NCBI GenBank assembly: GCA_910587835.1
Contig: CAJUNQ010000085.1
Coordinates: 1 to 17,817 of the forward strand
Origin: an uncultured Oscillospiraceae bacterium
GTDB taxonomy: Bacteria > Bacillota > Clostridia > Oscillospirales > Acutalibacteraceae
Length of the DNA: 17,817 nucleotides
Reading direction: 5' to 3'
Part shown: positions 13,244 to 17,817 of the stretch, in pieces
Position numbering within the stretch: the first letter of the stretch is position 1
How the letters are laid out: every line of letters begins with the position of its first letter
Notes under the pieces: generated by a model
Databases searched by the model: none
What the model was told of the DNA's origin: nothing
The model's input: only the letters and a program-made list of their open reading frames with translations
Made by a program: the position numbers and the translations under genes

Positions 13244-13607
13244 TCACACCTCCGTGTACGGAATGTAATCCAGATGAGCGGCGGTCACCGTGTCAGCATA
13301 AGTCAACCCCTCTGTACCGGGTATCACTTCATCCAGGCTGACAGTCTGAATACGGCGGTTCTGTTTTTTTGCGCTCGTTGCTTACCGCCGAACACATTCC
13401 CTGCCAGGCCAGAGTGCTGAATTCGTACCTATAGAGCTCGGGGCGGGCGAACCAGTTTTTCACGGTCAGCAGGTATCGGAACACCACCACGTCATACCAG
13501 TCATCCGCCGGGAGCCGGTTGGCCGCGAGAAAGCGGGGGATCATATAGGCGTTTCTCTCGGCCACCTCCCGCTCCATGGGGGATAAGGGGCAAAGCCGTG
13601 CTTTCAC
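13244..13607 (-). pseudogene. Sigma-70 region-2-like protein, frameshifted in an A7 run
   Basis: The product resembles short sigma-factor-like proteins of Firmicutes with region 2 only: MEREVAERNAYMIPRFL, then LPADDWYDVVVFRYLLTVKNWFARPEL, then RYEFSTLAWQGMCSAVSNERKK, the last matching the region 2.3/2.4 helix. In the upstream frame the protein ends after DCQPG at a TGA near 13329. Dropping one A from the seven at about 13371-13377 (minus strand) continues it as KQNRRIQTVSLDEVIPGTEG and then LTYADTVT to a TGA at 13246-13244, a typical continuation. The GTG at 13607 has GGGAGG upstream and overlaps the preceding restored frame by GTGA. The homopolymer makes mutation, transcriptional slippage or a sequencing error all possible. 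A region 4 is absent either way. Confidence 0.72.
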
Positions 13608-13834
13608 GCGCTCTTCCTCCCCTCCACGCTGGCCAGGATTTCCTGAGTCCGGGCCAGATAGCTGTCGCACTAGCGGCGCAGGTCCTCCCGGCGGTTGAGA
13701 CTGTGCAGCTGGCGCTCCCGCTGTCTGGTTTTTCGGTCCTCCCGCCACTCCACCGCCTTGCCCAGCAGGGCCAGCCCGCCGAAAATCGCAATCAGCGCCA
13801 GCAAAAACAGAATGTAATCTGCGCGAGTATACAT
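13604..13834 (-). pseudogene. Small single-pass membrane protein with an in-frame amber codon
   Basis: The first 54 codons encode a membrane protein: MYTRADYILFLLALIAIFGGLALLG is one transmembrane helix, followed by a basic tail (EWREDRKTRQRERQLHSLNRREDLRR). A TAG at 13672-13670 ends it. Reading past the TAG gives 22 more sensible codons (CDSYLARTQEILASVEGRKSA) to a TGA that overlaps the sigma-like GTG start by GTGA, the tight spacing seen throughout this operon. That suggests the TAG is a nonsense mutation. Without read-through the product is 54 aa and may still be stable. TAG is a genuine stop in neighbouring genes, so recoding is unlikely. The start overlaps the previous stop (TAATG). Function unknown. 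Confidence 0.6.
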
Positions 13835-14112
13835 TATCCGGCCTCGCTTTCTATGTTGACCATAGTACGGGTCAGGGTGATCTCCTCCTGGCACCAAAGG
13901 CCATAATTCCCATTCAAGAGCATATCTGAGGGCAGAAATTCCCTTTCGCTGTAAACATCCGCACAATTTAGAAACCTGCCGCCGGGGCGGCAAGGGTGGT
14001 ACGCCTTGAACGCCAGATCGGCGGCGGTCCGGTCCGGCGCTTCTATCTCTGTCCAGCCGCCCTGGAAGGGATAGACCGGGTCGGTGCCGTAGGTGTAGTA
14101 GAATTTGGGCAT
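13834..14112 (-). CDS. Conserved-looking phage hypothetical protein, 92 aa
   Basis: Begins MPKFYYTYGTDPVYPFQGGWTEIEAPDRTAADLAFKAYHP and continues with NCADVYSEREFL. This pattern (FTFGTD, beta strand, helix, YHP, Y-EREF) resembles small hypothetical proteins common in gut Firmicute phages and plasmids, for which no function is known to me. The ATG at 14112 has GAAAGGAGC 7-8 bases upstream. It is the first gene after repeat C and leads the small-gene cluster that continues through the membrane protein and sigma-like gene by short overlaps. Confidence 0.75.
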   Translation of the reverse strand: MPKFYYTYGTDPVYPFQGGWTEIEAPDRTAADLAFKAYHPCRPGGRFLNCADVYSEREFLPSDMLLNGNYGLWCQEEITLTRTMVNIESEAG

Positions 14113-14148
14113 GGTTTTGCTCCTTTCCGATAAGGTTTATTGGACCCC

Positions 14149-14218
14149 ACTCTGCGTTTGTACGGGCTTGTGACCGTTGCCCCCATGGGCAGCCGCATTA
14201 GGGCGGGGCTTAAGCCCC
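14149..14218 (-). repeat. Structured intergenic repeat, copy C
   Basis: Third copy. Hairpin 1 is GGGGCTTAAGCCCC (14218-14205), in which a C-G pair of copies A and B is replaced by a T-A pair, a compensatory change. The inner hairpin is TGCCC-ATGG-GGGCA (14191-14178). The tail ACGGTCACAAGCCC and ACGCAGAG is conserved. It precedes the 92-aa gene by about 37 bases. Confidence 0.85.
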
Positions 14219-14303
14219 TTGATGGCGAAAACAGACTGCTTAAAGACCCTGTAAACCGCCGCCAAACCCGGTTATAAAAACCTCTTTACGCCTAACCTGA
14301 TGC

Positions 14304-14366
14304 CTATTCGCGGGCCAGGATGATGATCGTTACACAGATAATCGCTGTGATAAGTACCGCCACCAT
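14304..14366 (-). CDS. Tiny membrane peptide, 20 aa
   Basis: A 20-codon frame starting MVAVLITAIICVT is almost entirely hydrophobic and ends in ILARE. AAGGGGG lies 6-7 bases upstream, directly after the MuB stop codon, so translation is plausible. It is too short to classify; expression is inferred only from the ribosome binding site. Confidence 0.4.
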   Translation of the reverse strand: MVAVLITAIICVTIIILARE

Positions 14367-14378
14367 TGCAACACCCCC

Positions 14379-15331
14379 TTATACCACGCCGATTCCCATA
14401 TTCCGGGCCATGCTGTAGAGCCCCGTATAGGAAATGTCCTCGTTATTCACGGCGTTGTTGTAGACGTTAACCGCGCCCCGGATGCCCCACTTGCTTTGAC
14501 AGATGCCATGCAGGAAGCTGGCCTCCTTCTTCTGCCCGTCCTCGGCCAGTTTGGGGAAAAGGGCTTTCACGTCCTCGGCTTTGACCTCGCGGGTGCTGTA
14601 GAGGCGGTTCATGCGGATACGGGAGAAAAGCTGAGAGAATTGGGCCTCCTGTCTGCCATACGGCTGTAGACCGTGCTGTTTCCTATCAGGGCGATCCCTA
14701 TGCCAGGCAGCTTATTTTCGGGATTAGGCTCTGTCCAGGCTCTTATTTCATCCAACGCCCGCAGCTGCAGGTGCTGGGCCTCATCGATAATAATAATTCG
14801 ATTTGTCCCATCCAGCTTTTCCCGGATTGCGGCTATCAGCTCCACTTTTTTGCGACATTCTGTAACCCGTAAGGCTCGGGCCACCAAACTTAAAACGCTG
14901 CCAACTGTTCCGGTGCTGGGGGTGGCCTGTATGTACACGCTGCTGGTGGGGTTGTCCCTTACGAACTTTTCCGCGCCCTTGGTCTTGCCGATGCCTGCAT
15001 CCCCATGAATAATGACCATGCCCTTTTCCAGCTGGCAATAGCGGATCAGCTTGTACACGTCCTCGGAAATGGAGGTGGGGATATAATCTTGGATGGGCTT
15101 ATAGGGCAGGGCCTTTTCCGTGCTGGCGTCCTGTTCGTCCTGGGCCTTGAAGAACTCCTCAATCTTCCTTTCCAAGGCTGCAACGTCACCTTCATACATA
15201 CTCCGGCGATAGTGAGAAAGGGCTGTCGGGCTGAAGCCCATAATGGGCGCGGCCTTGGCCTGGCTTAGTCCTTTTTCCTTCAAAAACTGCTCCACCCTCG
15301 CCTGTAATGCGCTGTTGTAAACCTTACTCAT
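14379..15331 (-). pseudogene. MuB-like transposition target ATPase, frameshifted near the C-terminus
   Basis: A AAA+ ATPase that in Mu binds target DNA and activates the transposase. The N-terminal HTH is at residues about 20-42 (GLSQAKAAPIMGFSPTALSHY), Walker A GDAGIGKT at 110-117, and Walker B RIIIIDEAQHL at 178-188. The upstream frame ends in TGA at 14609 after PVSA. One missing base near 14645-14653 separates it from the true continuation AQFSQLFSRIRMNRLYSTREV, which runs to 14379. Joined, the protein is about 315 aa, close to MuB (312). The stop and an ATG overlap (ATGA), so a separate 77-aa C-terminal polypeptide could be made. The ATG at 15331 has GGAGG upstream and overlaps the transposase stop. 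No slippery heptamer is seen, so mutation is the simplest explanation. Confidence 0.8.
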
Positions 15332-17294
15332 TGTCAAAGCCTCCATTTCGTTTCATTGCGTTCCTATTCATAACATCCAGGTCAGGCCCGCCCACCGCCT
15401 TAAGCAGCGGCTCCTCGTTGGGCCTTTGCAGCTCCAGCACCTTGGGCCGGGCCTCCGGGATGATCCGGGCCGTTTGGTTTTCATGGGCCTGCTCCAGCAC
15501 CAGCTCCAGGGCGGTACGCCTGCCGAAAGCCTGCACTGTGCTGGCCTCCAGCGCCTCTTTGGTAATGCGCTCCAGCCGCCGCACCTTGCCCATGGCCTGC
15601 TTGACTTCTTCCTTGCTGGCCCCGTAGGTGAGCACCGCTGTGTTATCCACCGGCACCTCCATGATGAAACGATCCTCCAGGTCATACACCCGCACGGCGC
15701 TTAAATCGTCCGGGTCATAGCGGAAGTACACTTTTTTGCCCATATAGTTAAAGGTGAAATCATCGTTCCAATAGTCCAGCCGCTGGCCCGCGATGTCCAG
15801 ATGCACCCCGCGCCTGCCAACTGTCTGCACCCTGGCGCTGCGCATGAGCATGAGGTTCAAGTCCTCGGCCCCGGCCACCCGCTTGGTGTGCAGGTTCTCA
15901 TTGTAGACCTGCTGGCGGGGCTTGCCGTGGTCTGCGGCCACCTCGCCGCCATAGGGCTGCTGGTTGAAATACCAGTCCAGCAGGGTCTCCACCGTGTCGG
16001 TAAAGGTGGTGTCCAGGGGTATCTCCCCGTTTTTCAGCACACCCTTGAGTTTTTCCGGCTTTTCCACTACGTTGCCGCCCGTGTAGGTCTCGAACAGGCG
16101 GGAAAGGTGGTCTTTTATGTCCCTAAAGCGCCGCTCAATGATTTTTGCCTTGGCGTTTTTGACTATGGCGTTTGTCATGTTGATGCCCAGCCGCTCGAAC
16201 ACCGGGGGCACCTCAAAGCGCTCCTCGCCGTCCTTGGGCTTTTTCTTTCGGTGGCCCAGGCCGCCTATGTCATGGGTCAGGAACTCGCGGCCATTGTCAA
16301 CGTAAATATTCTCCGGGATGCCGTATTTCAAGATGCCCTTGCGCAGCGCCACCAGGGTGGACTGGCTGCTGGGGGCCGTGGTGACGTGGCTCCCAGTATA
16401 TATCCCGCTCCTGGCGTCAAAGAAGGCCGTAAGGTACAGACGATGGAGCTGGCCGTTCTCGCCCTGAGTGATAACGTCAAAGGTGTGGTTGTCCGCCACC
16501 CACCACTCATTGCTGGCCATTTCCTCATATAGACGGTGTATGTAGGGGGCGCAGCGGTCGCGGAAAGCCTTTTGGCCCTGGCGGCCCAATACTTCCATGG
16601 GCTCCGGGATGTCTCTTTCGACTTTTCGCCGGAATGTAGACTCGCTTGGGATGTCGTCTACCAGCTCGGGGGCAAACTTCTGGAAATATCGTATTGTGTA
16701 TTGCCAGCATTTGCGGATGGGGTGCTGGGCTTCGTCTAGATAAAAGCTTAAAAAGACTTGCCACATCTCCTCAGTGATTTTGCTTTTGCCCTTGCGGCCC
16801 TTGCCGCGCTTGTCAATAAGAGCCTCCAGGCCCTGCGTTTCCATCTGCTTCTTTTTGCGGTAAAGAGTCTTTACAGAAAAAGTGTGCTCTGGATCGGTTT
16901 TAGCGCAAAGAGCGACAAACTTGTCATCGGCCTCAGCCTTGTCCCCTGGATAGCGGTCACGATAGTTTTGCCACTCCTTGAGGGTCTTTTCCCACCACAT
17001 AATCTCCTGGCGTTCGCCGTCTGAGTAGTGGTCAAAGGCCTTGCCCTTTTTGCTGATAGATTTAGCCGTTTTTGGCAAACTGGCCTTAATCTGGGCAAAA
17101 TATTTTTCCTGCATCGGTTTATCTAAAGCACTAATCGCAAACAGGTAAGCAGGCGAGTTAAATTGATTATAAATACATTCTGCCTCAAGTTTTCCGCTCT
17201 CAGCCCAGCGCCTGATAGTACTTTCGTTTTTGTTGTACAACTTGGCAACTTCTTTGGTCGTGAGCCTGGTTTCCACTTTATCACCGTCTTTCAT
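15324..17294 (-). CDS. Mu A-like DDE transposase
   Basis: A 656-aa transposase (Mu A is 663 aa) that cuts phage ends and joins them to target DNA. The N-terminal HTH is at about 10-35 (RLTTKEVAKLYNKNESTIRRW). A second DNA-binding helical region lies at about 135-225. The RNase H-fold core has the catalytic triad at Asp268 (WVADNHTFD), Asp333 (IYVDNGREF) and Glu387 (KIIERRFRDIK), almost the same positions as Mu A D269/D336/E392. A Mu-type C-terminal beta-barrel covers about 490-570 (VHLDIAGQRLDYW ... KVYFRYDPDDLS), followed by a charged domain III-like tail (EEVKQAMGKVRRLERI). It appears intact. It is coupled to the MuB-like gene by an 8-base overlap and preceded by a dual-hairpin leader. Confidence 0.93.
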   Translation of the reverse strand: MKDGDKVETRLTTKEVAKLYNKNESTIRRWAESGKLEAECIYNQFNSPAYLFAISALDKPMQEKYFAQIKASLPKTAKSISKKGKAFDHYSDGERQEIMWWEKTLKEWQNYRDRYPGDKAEADDKFVALCAKTDPEHTFSVKTLYRKKKQMETQGLEALIDKRGKGRKGKSKITEEMWQVFLSFYLDEAQHPIRKCWQYTIRYFQKFAPELVDDIPSESTFRRKVERDIPEPMEVLGRQGQKAFRDRCAPYIHRLYEEMASNEWWVADNHTFDVITQGENGQLHRLYLTAFFDARSGIYTGSHVTTAPSSQSTLVALRKGILKYGIPENIYVDNGREFLTHDIGGLGHRKKKPKDGEERFEVPPVFERLGINMTNAIVKNAKAKIIERRFRDIKDHLSRLFETYTGGNVVEKPEKLKGVLKNGEIPLDTTFTDTVETLLDWYFNQQPYGGEVAADHGKPRQQVYNENLHTKRVAGAEDLNLMLMRSARVQTVGRRGVHLDIAGQRLDYWNDDFTFNYMGKKVYFRYDPDDLSAVRVYDLEDRFIMEVPVDNTAVLTYGASKEEVKQAMGKVRRLERITKEALEASTVQAFGRRTALELVLEQAHENQTARIIPEARPKVLELQRPNEEPLLKAVGGPDLDVMNRNAMKRNGGFDNE

Positions 17295-17310
17295 GACCTG
17301 CCATCATCAG

Positions 17311-17352
17311 CACAGGGCGGTCATCCCCTGTGGACTGCCCGCATGGGGCAGT
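17311..17352 (-). promoter_or_regulatory. Tandem dual hairpin in the transposase leader
   Basis: Two perfect 7-bp hairpins are separated by a single base. In transcript order, ACTGCCC-CATGC-GGGCAGT (17352-17334) is followed by CACAGGG-GATGACCG-CCCTGTG (17332-17311). They fill most of the 64-base gap before the transposase start. No T run follows, so they are not terminators. An RNA recognition or translation-control element is the likely role. Confidence 0.65.
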
Positions 17353-17358
17353 TTCGGC

Positions 17359-17690
17359 TTACTTCTTTTTTGTTTTTTCTACTCGGGCCAGAACTTCGCG
17401 GGCGTGCTTAATCTCTGCTTCTGTCGCTCCATACTCCAAAGTGCTTTGAGCGTCCAGCGCCTCTTTGATAAATCTTTTAATTAAATCTATCTGATATTCA
17501 TAGTTTTTTCTTTTGAACCAGCATTGTTCTGCCAATGAATGATCCACATCCCTAACGCACTCAAGCCTGCTGCTGTCCTGCGACTGCTGATTATAAGCCA
17601 GATACTTCCTTTCTTCCTCAACGGCAAGCATTTTCAGCAGTTCAAACAATTCCTTGACTGTCAGATTCCCGTCTGTTTCTAGATAGTGTC
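17359..17690 (-). pseudogene. Unrecognised phage early gene, 5' end cut by an IS element
   Basis: The frame encodes a charged helical protein ending in HAREVLARVEKTKKK, with LTVKELFELLKMLAVEEERKYLAYN near its start, and LAEQCWFKRKNYEYQIDLIKRFIKEAL in the middle. I recognise no family. Upstream of about 17690 the frame runs into IS5-type transposase DNA in another reading frame, so the native start is lost, or lies at an internal ATG at 17658 or similar. It sits just before the transposase and was probably the preceding gene of the early operon. Confidence 0.6.
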
Positions 17691-17817
17691 TACATGAGTT
17701 AAGCACGAATAGCAGCCCAAATAGCGATACAACGGACGTGTACCGCAGCGATAAAGGCATCAGAGGTCTTAGCATAACGAGTAGCAATACCTCTCCAACG
17801 TTTCAGGGAAAGGAAGC
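17680..17817 (-). mobile_element. IS5-family insertion sequence, partial (edge of window)
   Basis: Contains the 3' end of an IS5-family transposase and its flanking terminal sequence. The exact inverted-repeat boundary is uncertain; it lies between the transposase stop at 17699 and the resumed phage coding sequence near 17680. The rest of the element is outside the window. Confidence 0.6.
17699..17817 (-). CDS. IS5-family transposase, C-terminal fragment
   Basis: The last 38 codons of a transposase, running off the window edge: LKRWRGIATRYAKTSDAF then IAAVHVRCIAIWAAIRA and a TAA. The R-GIATRYDK/AKT-FLAAVHL-block is the conserved C-terminus of IS5-type (IS427-group) DDE transposases, where the Arg-Tyr-Lys helix follows the catalytic Glu. 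A different frame over the same bases gives a longer open stretch but no sensible protein. Only this end is visible, so completeness of the element cannot be judged. Confidence 0.8.
   Translation of the reverse strand, partial: FLSLKRWRGIATRYAKTSDAFIAAVHVRCIAIWAAIRA

Larger units (their letters stand above)
5450..17817 (-). mobile_element. Partial Mu-like transposable prophage (early and packaging modules)
   Basis: All genes lie on the minus strand in Mu-like order: MuA, MuB, small early genes, GemA, Mor, gp25/gp26/gp27 homologues, large terminase, portal. The head, tail, lysis and phage-end sequences expected beyond the portal are missing, because the portal is fused to host DNA at about 5450. 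The right end carries an IS5-type insertion, so the phage left end and repressor region lie outside the window. Several genes are broken, so the element is probably not able to form particles. Confidence 0.88.

Noticed and set aside
13670..13672. Amber stop recoding as in some gut phages
   Set aside because: TAG ends neighbouring genes at sensible positions (12520, 12977), so only one in-frame TAG is abnormal; a point mutation is simpler.
12451..14218. CRISPR array
   Set aside because: Only three copies, spaced by whole genes and not by short spacers; each copy is itself structured and no cas genes are present.
14640..14660. Programmed -1 frameshift in the MuB-like gene
   Set aside because: No X-XXY-YYZ heptamer or downstream structure of note at the shift site; other lesions in the element favour mutation.
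1..17817. tRNA or rRNA genes and attachment sites next to tRNA
   Set aside because: No cloverleaf or TTCGA-type T-arm context was noticed on reading either strand; no scan could be run to be certain.

Overview
The window reads as chromosomal or conjugative-element DNA from a spore-forming, gut-type Firmicute, probably a clostridial (Oscillospiraceae/Lachnospiraceae-like) species. The basis is a CotJC spore-coat fragment, ICE-style ParA/ParB, a thioester-domain surface adhesin, strong AGGAGG ribosome binding sites and several TTG/GTG starts. No species call is possible from this stretch alone.

Left part (1-5449, plus strand except the first gene). A broken CotJC/Mn-catalase-like fragment (minus strand) is followed by a textbook sigma-A promoter driving an AbiEi-type antitoxin-like gene that is frameshifted and has no AbiEii toxin beside it. 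After a terminator come overlapping parA and parB, then a promoter, a Pro/Thr-rich lipoprotein, a terminator-like hairpin, and a secreted Cys-Gln thioester adhesin whose 3' end is cut off at about 5449.

Right part (about 5450-17817, all minus strand). This is the early and packaging half of a Mu-like transposable prophage. In transcription order it holds: an early gene cut by an IS5-family element at the right edge; MuA-like DDE transposase; MuB-like ATPase (frameshifted); a cassette of small genes, including a sigma-region-2-like gene (frameshifted in an A7 run) and a gene with an internal amber codon; an AbrB/zinc-knuckle protein; an unknown gene; GemA; Mor; a terminator; homologues of Mu gp25, gp26 and gp27; a NusG/LoaP-like antiterminator; a 300-bp structured leader; large terminase; and an SPP1 gp6-like portal. 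The portal is truncated where it meets the adhesin gene, so all head, tail and lysis genes are absent here. With at least four other lesions (MuB frameshift, sigma frameshift, amber codon, IS insertion) the prophage looks defective.

Most interesting is the regulatory design. A phage-encoded NusG/LoaP-like protein lies directly upstream of a leader with a stem-loop element followed by a strong bidirectional terminator, and then terL. Three copies of a ~70-bp structured repeat, with one covarying base pair, precede genes in the early region. A tandem pair of perfect 7-bp hairpins precedes the transposase. Together these suggest LoaP-type processive antitermination with RNA hairpin recognition elements controlling transposable-phage operons. 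This is inference from layout and base pairing, not demonstrated.
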